Below the pieces are notes generated by a model. It was not told the DNA's origin and did not search any database. It was given only the letters and a program-made list of their open reading frames with translations. Source: an uncultured Pseudomonadales bacterium (GTDB lineage Bacteria > Pseudomonadota > Gammaproteobacteria > Pseudomonadales > Azotimanducaceae). Taken from it: 64,000 bases of DNA. Positions 42,806-53,657 of this stretch are shown here, one piece after another (position 1 is the first letter of the stretch; each line of letters begins with the position of its first letter). Both the position numbers and the translations under genes were made by a program. The stretch is taken from the NCBI GenBank assembly GCA_951813295.1, contig CATOTI010000002.1, forward strand, positions 496,001-560,000, given 5' to 3'.

Positions 42806-44857
42806 ATGACAGCTCCCGATTCGCCCAAGACCATCGTCGGTTATCTCGACGAGATCACCGCTCGGCCTGGCAAAACCCTCGCCGCAAAGGTGAGCTGTGA
42901 AGAACCGAGTTTCACAGCCGAGTTGGTCAGGCTTGTTTCAGGCGACGCAAGACCACACGGCACGGGCTATCGCGAAGTACCGCTCGAGGCGGACTTCGAA
43001 GCAAGTTATCCCGGTCGCGTGCAGCCGGTCCGGCCGGGCTCCTACGCGATTCTGCCTGGCTTACCGGCGCTGACGACGTTCCAGTTCGAGTGCCTCGTCT
43101 ACCCGACGCTCGCAAAAGCATCATGGCAAACGATCGTGCGGGCACCGGGGTTCACGCTCGGCATTGCGGCCGAAACGCTGATTCTCACGACGCCCTCGAC
43201 CAGGATCGAACTCGGTAGTCTCCAGCTTCGCCGATGGCACACCATCGTCATCGACGTGCGCGAGGCTTCCGTCGACGTGAATCTCGATCGCCGCGGCGAC
43301 GGACCAGCCGAGCGGGACGATTCGTGGCAGCAAGCGCTCGATGTCGATCTCGAAACGACGGCCGGCGACTGGATTCTCGCCGATCGCGCATTCAACGGAC
43401 GCATCGAAGCGCCGACGATCACCGTCGACGGTGCCCTCGTCGGTCGCTGGGATTTTTCGGTGGGGATCGAGACGAGCACCATTCACGACACGTCGGGCCA
43501 CGGCCGAGATGGTTCACTGAAGCAAACGCCGACGCGGGCCGTGAAGGGCTCACGTTGGGACAGCTCCACTCAACGTTGGACCGACGCGCCGGAACAGTAC
43601 GCAGCGATTCACTTCCACGAGGACGATCTCACCGACTGCGAGTGGGAAACCGATGTCGCCTGGACCGTCCCGGACCTGCCAAGCGGCCTCTATGCGTTGA
43701 AACTCAGCGCCGGCGATTCCGAGGACTATCTCCCTTTCGTCGTGACCGTTCCCCGGCCGCAGCGTAACCGGGTCGCGTTTCTCGCCGCGACGGCGACGTA
43801 TCTCGCGTACGCCAACGAGGCCATGTCGGGCTTCTCCAAAGGCGCTCGAGAACCGAACGCGGCGTACCTGCGCGACCACCCGGAGGTCGGCCATTCGCTC
43901 TACGCCTACCACGCCGATCGCAGTGGCGTGCACTTCTCATCGCGCCTGCGTCCCGTGCTGAATCTGAAGCCGAAGACGCTCACCTGGTCGTTCAACGCCG
44001 ACACCAACATCACGGCATGGCTCGAGCAGACCGGAATCCCGTTTGATGTGATCTCGGACGAAGACCTGCACATCGACGGCACCGATGCGCTCACCGGCTA
44101 CGACGTGGTCATCACGGGCACGCATCCCGAGTACTACTCCACCGCCATGCTCGACGCGGTCGCCAACTGGCAGGCGGACGGCGGGCGGTTGATGTACCTC
44201 GGTGGTAACGGTTTCTACTGGCGAATTGCCTACGATCCTGAAAACCCCGCCATCATCGAGGTGCGCCGCGCAGAAGGCGGCACGCGGGCATGGATGGCCG
44301 AGCCGGGGGAATACCACCACGCCTTCACGGGCGAATACGGCGGTATGTGGCGCCGGCTCGGGCGTCCGCCGAACAAGACAGTCGGCATCGGCTTCGCGGC
44401 GCAAGGATTCGATGGCGGAACCTACTATCGCCGCCAGGCAGGCGCGGACGATCCCCGCGCGGCGTTCATTTTCGAAGGCGCGACCGAAGGCGATACGTTC
44501 GGCAACTATGGAACGCAAGCCGGTGGATCCGCGGGCGAGGAGATCGACCGATGGGATGCCGCCCTCGGCTCCCCCCAGCACGCCCTCATCCTCGCGTCGA
44601 GCGAGAACCACCGACCCGGCATGCTGCGCGTGATCGAGGAAATCCACATGACCGAAGTGCCGCACGGCGACGCCGAGATCCGTGCGGACATGGTGTTTTT
44701 CGAAACACCGGGCGGCGGAGCCGTGTTCTCCACCGGATCGATTTCCTATGCGGGCGCTTTGTCGATCGATGAATATCAGAACGACATTCAAACGATCACG
44801 CGCAACGTGCTCGACCGGTTCCTCGATCCGACGCCGTTCGACTACCCCGTGAGCTAG
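42806..44857 (+). CDS. N,N-dimethylformamidase large (beta) subunit-like protein
   Basis: LamG-like insert and RVAFLAATATYLAYANEAM...YDVVITGTHPEYYSTAMLDAVANWQADGGRLMYLGGNGFYWRI...HRPGMLRVIEEIHMTEV. Confidence 0.8.
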   Translation: MTAPDSPKTIVGYLDEITARPGKTLAAKVSCEEPSFTAELVRLVSGDARPHGTGYREVPLEADFEASYPGRVQPVRPGSYAILPGLPALTTFQFECLVYPTLAKASWQTIVRAPGFTLGIAAETLILTTPSTRIELGSLQLRRWHTIVIDVREASVDVNLDRRGDGPAERDDSWQQALDVDLETTAGDWILADRAFNGRIEAPTITVDGALVGRWDFSVGIETSTIHDTSGHGRDGSLKQTPTRAVKGSRWDSSTQRWTDAPEQYAAIHFHEDDLTDCEWETDVAWTVPDLPSGLYALKLSAGDSEDYLPFVVTVPRPQRNRVAFLAATATYLAYANEAMSGFSKGAREPNAAYLRDHPEVGHSLYAYHADRSGVHFSSRLRPVLNLKPKTLTWSFNADTNITAWLEQTGIPFDVISDEDLHIDGTDALTGYDVVITGTHPEYYSTAMLDAVANWQADGGRLMYLGGNGFYWRIAYDPENPAIIEVRRAEGGTRAWMAEPGEYHHAFTGEYGGMWRRLGRPPNKTVGIGFAAQGFDGGTYYRRQAGADDPRAAFIFEGATEGDTFGNYGTQAGGSAGEEIDRWDAALGSPQHALILASSENHRPGMLRVIEEIHMTEVPHGDAEIRADMVFFETPGGGAVFSTGSISYAGALSIDEYQNDIQTITRNVLDRFLDPTPFDYPVS

Positions 44858-44929
44858 CGAGGCGCACTCGCGCGCGCTGGAAGGGCGGCGTAGTTTTAGC
44901 GGCTCTCGAGCTCAAGCGGCCCAATACCT

Positions 44930-47293
44930 ATGCAATCCATTCGTGTGCTGGATCTCTGTACCGACGAACGGGCGTTCGCGAGCTACCTGCTCGCACATTT
45001 CGGCGCCGACGTCGTCGCGATCGAACCGCCGGGTGGCGTCACTGCGCGATCGACGCCCGATGTCTTCGACGCCTACTGGCGCGGCAAGACCAGCCGAGTG
45101 ATCGATCGAACGACACCTGACGGAATCGCGGAACTCGAGGCATGGATCGCACAGGCCGACGTCGTGATCGATCCGCACACGCCCCTCGAGGGCGCGAACG
45201 TCGGTATGACCCCGGCGCGGGTGGCCGAACTCAATCCACGAGCCATACACGTCTCGATCACACCGTTCGGTGCCGTCGGCCCGAAAACGGAGTGGCCGGC
45301 GACCGACCTGACGGTCTGGGCCTCGAGCGGCGCCCATGCACTCGCCGGTGACAACGACCGGGCGCCAGTGCGCACGAGCGTGCCGCAATCGTTCCTCCAT
45401 GCCGCTGGCGATGCCGCGGGCGCGGTTCTGATCGCGCTTTATGAGCGCGAACAGTCCGGTCTCGGCCAACACATCGACGTATCGACCCAGTCATCGTCCG
45501 CACAAGCCGCGTTGTCGGGGATCATTGCCCGCGCGAACGGCAGCAGCATGCAGATCGAACGGATCGCGGGTGGTCTCGCGGGCGCGATACCGGTCCGTCT
45601 CACCTGGCCGTGCGCAGACGGCTACATCGCCATCACGTTCCTGTTCGGTCCGGCATTCACCGATCCGAATGCGCGCCTCATGCAATGGCTCCTCGATGAA
45701 GGGGCCGTCACCGCCGAGGAAGCAGCGACGGACTGGGGCGACGCGATTGCCACGATGATCACGAGCGGTCAGTCACCCGAGCCGTATTACGAGATCTGTG
45801 CGAAGATCGAAGCGTTCACCAAGCCGCGAACGCAGTACGAGTTGTTCGAAGAAGGGCTCGCGCGGGGGATCTACATCGCGCCGACTATCGATGTTCGCGG
45901 CGTCTTGGATGAAGCGCATTTCCGCGCCCGTGACTACTGGCATTCACTTAACGTCGACGGACGCTCGATCGACGTGCCGGGCGCTTTCGCGAAGATGTCG
46001 CGCACGCCAATTGTTCCACCCGGACCGGCACCAACACTCGGCAACGAAGGCCGGACGCCGAGCGCGTCGTCCGCGCGAGTAACTGCCGCCGCGCCGCCAT
46101 CGGCAGCCCCTCTCGCGGGGCTCAAGGTGCTCGATTTCATGTGGGTGATCGCGGGTCCCTTCTTCACGCGCGTGTTGTCCGACTACGGCGCCGACGTCAT
46201 CAAGGTGGAGTCATCGACCCGGCTCGAGCCCGCGCGCGGCGCGCCGACATTCAAGGACGACTTCCCCGGCGTGGAACACGGGATCCCTTTTCAGAATTTC
46301 AACGCGGGCAAGCGTTCGATGACGATCGACCCCTCGAATCCCGCCGGGCGCGAGATCATTCTCGATCTCGTGCGTTGGGCCGACGTCGTCACCGAGTCGT
46401 TTTCGCCGAAAGCAATGAAGAGCTGGGGGCTCGACTACGACACCTTGAAGGCCGTCAACCCGAAGCTCGTGATGGTATCGAGCTGCCTCATGGGCCAGAC
46501 CGGACCACGAGCGCAGGTGCCGGGCTACGGCAACATGGCCGCCGCGATCGCCGGTTTCTACGATCTGACCGGCTGGCCGGATCGTTCACCCGCCGGGCCT
46601 TACCTTGCCTATACCGACGGCGTCGCACCGCGCTTCATGCTCGTCGCGTTGCTGGAGGCGTTGGCGCATGCGCGTCGAACTGGCGAAGGTCAGCATATCG
46701 ACCTCTCTCAAGCCGAGGCCGCGATCCACTTTCTTGCGCCAGCCATCGTCGACTACGGACGGACGGGCCACGTCGCGCACCGCCTCGGCAACCGCGACGC
46801 CTCGATGTGCCCCCACGGCGTCTATCCCACGGCCGGGGACGATGAGTGGATCGCGATCGCCTGCGATTCCGAAACGGCCTGGCGGACGCTCGCCCAAACG
46901 ATGGGCCTCGATGCCGGGCTCGACCTCGACGCCCGTCGTAGCCGCGAGGTGGCGATCGATGACGAGATTGGGGAATACACGAAGAACATCACCGCTGCCA
47001 CGCTGACCCAGACCCTGATCGAGCAGGGCGTTCCCGCTCATCCGGTACAGAACTCGGCCGCGTGTCTTGCAGATGAACATCTCGCCGCTCGCCAGCATTT
47101 CGTCGAAGTCGAGCATTCATCTCTTGGCGAAATCCTCGTCGAGAACACTCGCACGAGGATGAGCCGTACCCCGGGCACGCCGCGACGCGCCGCACCGGAA
47201 CTCGGTGAACATTCCGTCGAGATCCTGACCGAGATTCTCGGCTACGACGAAGAGAAGATCGCCAACGCCCTCGCGTCCCTCGCGATCTCCTGA
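44930..47293 (+). CDS. Fused two-domain CaiB/BaiF (family III) CoA-transferase
   Basis: 787 aa; N-half IRVLDLCTDERAFASYLLAHFGADVVAIEPP, C-half GLKVLDFMWVIAGPFFTRVLSDYGADVIKVE. Confidence 0.9.
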   Translation: MQSIRVLDLCTDERAFASYLLAHFGADVVAIEPPGGVTARSTPDVFDAYWRGKTSRVIDRTTPDGIAELEAWIAQADVVIDPHTPLEGANVGMTPARVAELNPRAIHVSITPFGAVGPKTEWPATDLTVWASSGAHALAGDNDRAPVRTSVPQSFLHAAGDAAGAVLIALYEREQSGLGQHIDVSTQSSSAQAALSGIIARANGSSMQIERIAGGLAGAIPVRLTWPCADGYIAITFLFGPAFTDPNARLMQWLLDEGAVTAEEAATDWGDAIATMITSGQSPEPYYEICAKIEAFTKPRTQYELFEEGLARGIYIAPTIDVRGVLDEAHFRARDYWHSLNVDGRSIDVPGAFAKMSRTPIVPPGPAPTLGNEGRTPSASSARVTAAAPPSAAPLAGLKVLDFMWVIAGPFFTRVLSDYGADVIKVESSTRLEPARGAPTFKDDFPGVEHGIPFQNFNAGKRSMTIDPSNPAGREIILDLVRWADVVTESFSPKAMKSWGLDYDTLKAVNPKLVMVSSCLMGQTGPRAQVPGYGNMAAAIAGFYDLTGWPDRSPAGPYLAYTDGVAPRFMLVALLEALAHARRTGEGQHIDLSQAEAAIHFLAPAIVDYGRTGHVAHRLGNRDASMCPHGVYPTAGDDEWIAIACDSETAWRTLAQTMGLDAGLDLDARRSREVAIDDEIGEYTKNITAATLTQTLIEQGVPAHPVQNSAACLADEHLAARQHFVEVEHSSLGEILVENTRTRMSRTPGTPRRAAPELGEHSVEILTEILGYDEEKIANALASLAIS

Positions 47294-47336
47294 CCACCGC
47301 TTATCATCGCCCGATCACCAACCGCCGAGGAAGCCC

Positions 47337-48332
47337 ATGAACGACATCGTCAGCCGCGAGATCCACCTCACCTCGAGACCCGACGGCCTTCCCACCCCGG
47401 ACAACTTCGGTCTGGTCGAACGGGCGATCACGCCGGCCGACGACGACATCGTCGTCAAGAACCGCTACATGTCGGTCGACCCTGCCATGCGCCCGCCGTT
47501 GACGAACGGCCAGCAACCCGTCGACGTCGTGATGTCGGGCGGCGCCATCGGGCAGGTCATCGCGAGTAACAACGCCGACTATCCGATCGACGCCTACGTC
47601 ATGTCCCGAGCGGGGTTTCGTGAATATCACATCTCCGACGGTAGCGATCTCAACGTCATCGAAACCGAAGATGAGCCGCTGACCGCACATCTCTCGGTGC
47701 TCGGCGGCACCGGACTCACCGCCTACGGCGGATTGCTCGTCACGGGTGAACTCAAAGACGGCGAAAACGTCTTCGTCTCCGCCGCCGCCGGCGCGGTCGG
47801 GTCGGTCGTCTGCCAGATCGCGAAGATCAAGGAGTGTCGGGTCGCCGGCAGTTGCGGTTCGGACGATAAGGTTGACTACCTTCTAAACGATCTCGGCATC
47901 GACTATGCCTTCAACTACAAGACCTCGAGCATCGGCCGCGAGCTTCATACCGGCCTGCCGGATGGGATCGACGTTTACTTCGAAAACGTCGGCGGTAAGC
48001 ACCTCGACGCCGCCTGCGGGCAGATGAGGCCGCTTGGGCGAATTCCGGTCTGCGGAATGATCTCGGCCTATAACAACAAGGGTGCGCGGTCCGAAGGCGT
48101 CACGACGCTTTCGAACATGATCTACAACCGCGTCACGATGAAAGGCTTCGTCGTCTACGAGTTCAACCACATGCGCGATCAGTTCCTGGCCGACATGCGC
48201 CAATGGATGCGCGAAGGCAGGATGAAATACGAGGAGACGATCATGGAGGGCATCGAGAACGCGCCGCACGCTTTGATCGGTCTCCTTGAAGGGAAGAACA
48301 CCGGCAAGATGCTGGTGCGCCTCGCCGACTAG
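47337..48332 (+). CDS. NADP-dependent oxidoreductase (MDR / leukotriene B4 dehydrogenase family)
   Basis: MSVDPAMR...GGTGLTAYGGLL...VFVSAAAGAVGSVVCQIAKIKECRVAGS...GIDVYFENVGGKHLDA. Confidence 0.92.
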   Translation: MNDIVSREIHLTSRPDGLPTPDNFGLVERAITPADDDIVVKNRYMSVDPAMRPPLTNGQQPVDVVMSGGAIGQVIASNNADYPIDAYVMSRAGFREYHISDGSDLNVIETEDEPLTAHLSVLGGTGLTAYGGLLVTGELKDGENVFVSAAAGAVGSVVCQIAKIKECRVAGSCGSDDKVDYLLNDLGIDYAFNYKTSSIGRELHTGLPDGIDVYFENVGGKHLDAACGQMRPLGRIPVCGMISAYNNKGARSEGVTTLSNMIYNRVTMKGFVVYEFNHMRDQFLADMRQWMREGRMKYEETIMEGIENAPHALIGLLEGKNTGKMLVRLAD

Positions 48333-48345
48333 GCGGAAAAACGGC

Positions 48346-48765
48346 TCAGCGCTTGTTTTTTTCGTCCCAGAGCTTCGGCTCCCAGAGCTCGATCTTGTTG
48401 CCCTCGGGATCGAGTAACCAGGCGAACGCACCGTTCTCGTGGTACTCGGTTGGCCTAAGCATCTCGATGCCGGCAGCAGTCAGCTTCTCGATCAGCTTTG
48501 CGAGGTCGTCGACGCGGTAGTTGATCATGAAGCGTGCGCGGCTGGGCGCGAACCATTCGCTGTCCGGCGCCGCGACGTGCCACACCGTCGATCCGCCGTC
48601 CTCGGCCGTGTCGTTCCGCCATTCGAGCACCCCGCCGCCCCAGGGCTCGATCGGCATCCCGAGATGCTCCTGGTACCACTTCGCGAGTGCCTCGTTGTCC
48701 TCCCCCGCCAGGAAAAACACACCCCCGATGCCGGTGACCCTACCCGCGTTTTCGTCTTCCGCCAT
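48346..48765 (-). CDS. VOC family (glyoxalase-like) protein
   Basis: VTGIGGVFFLAGEDNEALAKWYQEHLGMPIEPWGGGVLEW...GAFAWLLDPEGNKIELWEP. Confidence 0.9.
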   Translation of the reverse strand: MAEDENAGRVTGIGGVFFLAGEDNEALAKWYQEHLGMPIEPWGGGVLEWRNDTAEDGGSTVWHVAAPDSEWFAPSRARFMINYRVDDLAKLIEKLTAAGIEMLRPTEYHENGAFAWLLDPEGNKIELWEPKLWDEKNKR

Positions 48766-48848
48766 ACCCCAATCCGTCTCGTTTCCCGACCGCTATGCTG
48801 CCAGGGATTCCAGACGAATGATCGGGCCGCTAAACGTCGCGCGTACCC

Positions 48849-50603
48849 TCACCTCGCCGGCGATTCATCGTCTCGACGAAAGGCGACTTCGCCCCCGATC
48901 ATCGTGAGATCCACCACCACCTCGTGCAGTTCGGTCGACGAAATTTCGTAGGGGTTACGGTCGATCACAATGAGATCGGCGAGGTGCCCCGCCGCGAGCA
49001 CCCCGGTCGCATCGCCACCCATCTGCTCCGCCGACGCGACCGTGAAAAGATGAATCGCTTCGTCGACCGTGATCGCCTGGGGTGCGCCGAAGTTGAGCTC
49101 GCTGCCTCCCGGTAGTTCACGTGTCACGAGCGACTCGATCGCGGACCACGGATTGACGGAGGGGACGACGGACCAGTCCGAACCCGGAACGACCGCCACG
49201 CCCGCGTCGATCACTTCGCGGAACGGCCAGACACGCTCAATGCGCCACAAACCGACGGCCTTCGTGATGTCGTCGTTGATGGGACTCGGCGCCCAAAGGT
49301 AGGGCGAGAGTTCCAGCGTCGCGCCGATCTCCCGAGCAAGCACCAAATCTTCCGGCGCGATGAACGTCACATGACCGACGGTGTGGGGTTCGTGTACGCC
49401 GCCATTAGCAGTGTTGGCCGTCGCGATGGCATTGAGGCCCGCTCGCACCGCCGCATCACCGGCGGCATGAAACTTGACGCGCAAACCTTCGGCGTCGAGC
49501 GCCGTCACCAACGCGTTCAGCTCGTCTGTCGGTATCAGCAGGAGGCCGAATCGGCTTGCCCGGTCATCTCGCCCCGGCACCGTATCGTCGTACGGGTCGA
49601 GCATGGCTGCCGTGTGGCTGTCCGTCGGCACCCCGTCGAGGAAGAGTTTCGCGCAGTCGAAGGTCAACCGTTCGCGACGATACGCCTCGCGGTTGAACAG
49701 GATCGTGCGTTCCCGATCGCCTTCGGCCTCGAACTGGTCGGAGTCGTAGTTCGTGCAGATTCGGACGCGGTGCTTCTGCAATCCTTCGTCGGCGAGTTCC
49801 AGGTAGAGACTCGCCTCACGCGCCGCACCCGCAACGAAGCCCCCCGATGCCTCGACGTACGAGGTGATGCCGTAGGAGAGCATCTCCCGCCACGACCACA
49901 GCAGCGATTCACGGATGACCTGGTGCGACGGCGGCGGAACGTGCATCCGCGCGAGACCATTCGCCGTCTCACGCAAGAGACCCGTCGGCTCGCCGTCGGC
50001 GTCTCGTTCGATGATGCCCCCCGGCGGATCCGGCATTTCGCCCGTGATGCCGGCCAGTTCCAGGCCTCTCGAATTGACCCACACACTATGGCCGCTCGTG
50101 TCATTGAGGATGACGGGGACATCCGCCGCGACGGCATCCAGCATGGATCGATCCGGCGTAACGCCGAGCGCGGCCACATCCCACTGACCGCCCGTTATCC
50201 AATCGCCCGGCTGCGCGCGTGCGACACAAATATCGAGTGCGGCAAGGAGTGATTCGAGGTCGGACCCCTGCGCGATACGACAGTTTGTGTAGTCGGCACC
50301 GGAATACATGACACCGCCGAAGATCGGGTGAACGTGCATGTCGTGAAATCCGGGGAGGACGACTCGGCCAGTAAGATCGACGACTTCGGTTTCATCACCT
50401 ATGTAGTCGTCGACCACGTCGGTCGTATCGACCGCGACGATCCGTTCACCGCGAATCGCGATGGCTTCCGCGGACCCCGTCGCCGTCATCACAGTCCCAC
50501 CCGTCAACACGATATCCGCCGGGGTCGGGCCCACCGGTTCGGGTTCAGCACACCCCGAGACGAGAAAAATCGCAAAACACAGGGGAACGCCGACCCGAGC
50601 CAT
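48849..50603 (-). CDS. Amidohydrolase family protein (YtcJ-like), lipoprotein
   Basis: Lipobox [25 protein letters not shown]...[10 protein letters not shown]...[17 protein letters not shown]. Confidence 0.9.
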   Translation of the reverse strand: MARVGVPLCFAIFLVSGCAEPEPVGPTPADIVLTGGTVMTATGSAEAIAIRGERIVAVDTTDVVDDYIGDETEVVDLTGRVVLPGFHDMHVHPIFGGVMYSGADYTNCRIAQGSDLESLLAALDICVARAQPGDWITGGQWDVAALGVTPDRSMLDAVAADVPVILNDTSGHSVWVNSRGLELAGITGEMPDPPGGIIERDADGEPTGLLRETANGLARMHVPPPSHQVIRESLLWSWREMLSYGITSYVEASGGFVAGAAREASLYLELADEGLQKHRVRICTNYDSDQFEAEGDRERTILFNREAYRRERLTFDCAKLFLDGVPTDSHTAAMLDPYDDTVPGRDDRASRFGLLLIPTDELNALVTALDAEGLRVKFHAAGDAAVRAGLNAIATANTANGGVHEPHTVGHVTFIAPEDLVLAREIGATLELSPYLWAPSPINDDITKAVGLWRIERVWPFREVIDAGVAVVPGSDWSVVPSVNPWSAIESLVTRELPGGSELNFGAPQAITVDEAIHLFTVASAEQMGGDATGVLAAGHLADLIVIDRNPYEISSTELHEVVVDLTMIGGEVAFRRDDESPAR

Positions 50604-50696
50604 ATCTCAGTCCTTCTACCGTTTCCTCGTCGCCTGAACGCTCTTCGTGCACGTGAATCGAGCGTGTAGCATCCGCGCATTGTCGGGGAGGAAGCA

Positions 50697-52652
50697 ATGT
50701 CGAGTTACCGAAAAGCCTGCGCGGTATTCGTGGGTGCGTCTCTCGCGTTCATCGCCGCCGTCGCCGCAGCCGAGCATCCGCTCGATAGCCTTCGCGCGCA
50801 CGAATACACACGCGCGACCGAGATTCTCCGCGCGGTCGGACATGCCACGGACGCAACGCTATACGTGACAATTCGCCTCGACGAACCCGCCAAGGACGAC
50901 GTCCTCGCGTGGCGAGAAGGCGACACAATCGACCGAGTGGCCCATGTCACGCTGCGCGAAAGCGCCGACCTTTTCGAAGCGCGCGTCGATCTCAACGCCG
51001 GCGAAGTGCTCGACTTCGAGGCGATCGATGACGCCCAGTCCGGCATCCTCTTGAGCGAGTGGACTCTCGCCCAGGAGATCGTCAAGTCCGACCCCGACTT
51101 CCAGGCTGCACTTGCGAAGCGCGGCTATACACCGTTCGATCCGGACCAGTTCAACTGCCTGCCGCTCTCGCCCGGCTACTTCGCGGAGGAGGAATTCGAA
51201 GGTAAGCGGATTCTTCGTGTGCAGTGCCTCGATCTCGAGGGAACGCGACACCACGTCTACCAACGACCCATCGAGGGACTGACCGCCGTTGTCGATCTCC
51301 TGGCGAACGAAGTACTCCAGATCGTCGACGAGGACGTGATTCCGACACCCGGAATCAGCGGTAACTACGACGAGGAATCCCTCCAACCTTACCGCGATCC
51401 GATGAACCCGATCGCGATCAGCCTGCCGCGAGGACCGTCCTATACCTTCGACGGCTCGTTCGTCGAATGGGGACCGTGGCGCTTCCACATGCGAATGGAC
51501 CGGCGCCGGGGAATCGTCGTCTCACTGGCGACCTTCGACGATCGCTCAGTGTTGTATCAGGCTTCCTTGAGCGAGATGTGGGTGCCGTATCAGGACCCCG
51601 CTTACGGTTGGTTCTTCAAGAGCTACTTCGATGCTGGCGAGTACGGCTTCGGCCTCTTCGGTACCGAATTGCACGCCGGGATCGACTGTCCGGCCCACGC
51701 CGACTTCTACGACCAGACGCTCGCGGTCGATGACGGGGTGCCGTATCCGACGTCGAAGGTCATGTGCCTCTTCGAGCGCCCGACCATGACGCCCGTGTGG
51801 CGCCACGCCGAAGGGGCGGACGGTAGCCACGCCGGGCGCGCCGGCCGCGAATTGGTCGCCCGGATGATCTCGGCCATCGGCAACTACGACTACGTCTTCG
51901 ACTTCATCTTCAAGCCGACCGGTGCGATGACCGTCAGCATCGGATCAACCGGCATCGACATCGTCAAAGGCGCCAAAGCCGCGCACCTCGACGACGACTC
52001 GGCCGCGGACGAGACCCGCTTTGGTGCGTTGATCGCACCGAACCTCGTCGGCGTCTATCACGATCATTTCTTCTCGTTGCGCTTCGATCTCGACGTCGAC
52101 GGAACCGAGAACCACTTCGTCCGGGATCGCATCGTCCCGCGAGATCTAGCCGACGATCATGTCAGGCGAAGCATCTGGGCCGTCGAATCCACCCGAGTTC
52201 GAACAGAGGCTGGGGCACAACTCGATATCGACATGCGCGCGCCGGAGCAATGGCGGGTCGAAAGCACGAACGCGCGGAACGCCATGGGTTACCCGACCGG
52301 TTACGCCCTGCAGGTCTCTTCCAACGCGCTGCCGCTCCTTTCGAAAGACGACTATCCGTTACGCCGCGCCGGGTTCGCTGAACATCACCTCTGGGTGACG
52401 CCCTATTCTCCAGAAGAACTTTTCTCGGCCGGGGACTATCCGAACCAAAGTAAAGGTGGCGATGGTCTTCCCGCCTGGACCGCTCGCAACCGTTCGATCG
52501 AAGGCACCGACCTCGTGCTCTGGTACACGCTCGGATTTCACCACCTGACCGCCGCCGAGGACTGGCCCGTTCTGCCGACGCATCCGAAAACCGTGACTCT
52601 GAAGCCGCACAACTTTTTCGATCGTTCGCAGGTGATCAACCTCGCGCCCTAG
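50697..52652 (+). CDS. Copper-containing primary-amine oxidase
   Basis: TPQ precursor motif IGNYDYVFDFIFKPTGAM; copper-ligand HDHFFSLRFDLDVDG; LVLWYTLGFHHLTAAEDWPVLP; signal peptide. Confidence 0.93.
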   Translation: MSSYRKACAVFVGASLAFIAAVAAAEHPLDSLRAHEYTRATEILRAVGHATDATLYVTIRLDEPAKDDVLAWREGDTIDRVAHVTLRESADLFEARVDLNAGEVLDFEAIDDAQSGILLSEWTLAQEIVKSDPDFQAALAKRGYTPFDPDQFNCLPLSPGYFAEEEFEGKRILRVQCLDLEGTRHHVYQRPIEGLTAVVDLLANEVLQIVDEDVIPTPGISGNYDEESLQPYRDPMNPIAISLPRGPSYTFDGSFVEWGPWRFHMRMDRRRGIVVSLATFDDRSVLYQASLSEMWVPYQDPAYGWFFKSYFDAGEYGFGLFGTELHAGIDCPAHADFYDQTLAVDDGVPYPTSKVMCLFERPTMTPVWRHAEGADGSHAGRAGRELVARMISAIGNYDYVFDFIFKPTGAMTVSIGSTGIDIVKGAKAAHLDDDSAADETRFGALIAPNLVGVYHDHFFSLRFDLDVDGTENHFVRDRIVPRDLADDHVRRSIWAVESTRVRTEAGAQLDIDMRAPEQWRVESTNARNAMGYPTGYALQVSSNALPLLSKDDYPLRRAGFAEHHLWVTPYSPEELFSAGDYPNQSKGGDGLPAWTARNRSIEGTDLVLWYTLGFHHLTAAEDWPVLPTHPKTVTLKPHNFFDRSQVINLAP

Positions 52653-52774
52653 GCGGGCACGAGGGAAACTTGCATTGCCGGTGCAGTCTTGAACTACTGC
52701 CCGATGCGCCCCGGGAAGGGTTCGTCGCACCAGAACAACCACCGACATGAGGCCTCGGCCTCGAAGGAAAAAGC

Positions 52775-53647
52775 ATGAAAGTAGGTCTCGCATTCGCGAG
52801 CAGTATCGGCATCGATGGCCCGACGGCCCTCGAGATCTGCCAGCGCGCCGAAGCCGCGGGTTTCGAATCGCTCTGGGGCGGTGAACACGTCGTCATCCCG
52901 GACGAGATCGGATCGAAGTACCCCTACACGGCCGACGGCAAGATCCCGGCCGAACCCGATACGCCGATTCCGGACCCTTTGATTTGGCTCGCGTTTGCGG
53001 CTGCGGCGACGAGCACCATGCGCCTCGGCACCTGCATTCTCATCGTCCCGCAACGCAACCCTCTCGTCCTTGCCAAGGAACTCGCGACGCTCGACGCCCT
53101 CTCAGGCGGTCGCGTCGAACTGGGTCTCGGCGTCGGATGGATGCGAGAGGAATTCGACGCTCTCGGTATCGAGTGGGCAGGTCGCGGGGCACGCAACGAC
53201 GAGTACATCGCCGCGATGAAAGCCCTCTGGGCGGGGCCCCATGCGGAGTTTCATGGCGAGTTCGTCGATTTCGAACCCGCCACGTGCAGCCCACGCCCCG
53301 TCAACGGCGACATCCCGGTCATCGTCGGCGGCGACTCGGATGCTGCGGTACGTCGCGCGGTGACGCTCGCCGACGGATACTTCCCGGGCGAAGGCGATTT
53401 CGATCAGCTCGCAGCACTGATCACACGGGTGCGCCAAGCCTGCGAAGCGGCCGATCGTGATCCGGCGACGCTCGCCATCAACACGATCTTCGGCGCCCAG
53501 ATGATGAACCCGGCCGAAGGCGTCGAGCAGATGAAATCGATCGGCGTCGATCGGATCATGGTCCCGGCATTCTTCTTCGCGGGACCCGGCGGCCTCGACC
53601 GCCTAGAGGAGTTCGGCGAGAACGTCGTCCCGCTGACGCGCGACTGA
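52775..53647 (+). CDS. LLM class (luciferase-like) F420-dependent oxidoreductase
   Basis: AEAAGFESLWGGEHVVIP...TCILIVPQRNPLVLAKELATLDALSGGRVELGLGVGWMREEFDALG. Confidence 0.93.
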   Translation: MKVGLAFASSIGIDGPTALEICQRAEAAGFESLWGGEHVVIPDEIGSKYPYTADGKIPAEPDTPIPDPLIWLAFAAAATSTMRLGTCILIVPQRNPLVLAKELATLDALSGGRVELGLGVGWMREEFDALGIEWAGRGARNDEYIAAMKALWAGPHAEFHGEFVDFEPATCSPRPVNGDIPVIVGGDSDAAVRRAVTLADGYFPGEGDFDQLAALITRVRQACEAADRDPATLAINTIFGAQMMNPAEGVEQMKSIGVDRIMVPAFFFAGPGGLDRLEEFGENVVPLTRD

Positions 53648-53657
53648 ACGACTACTG

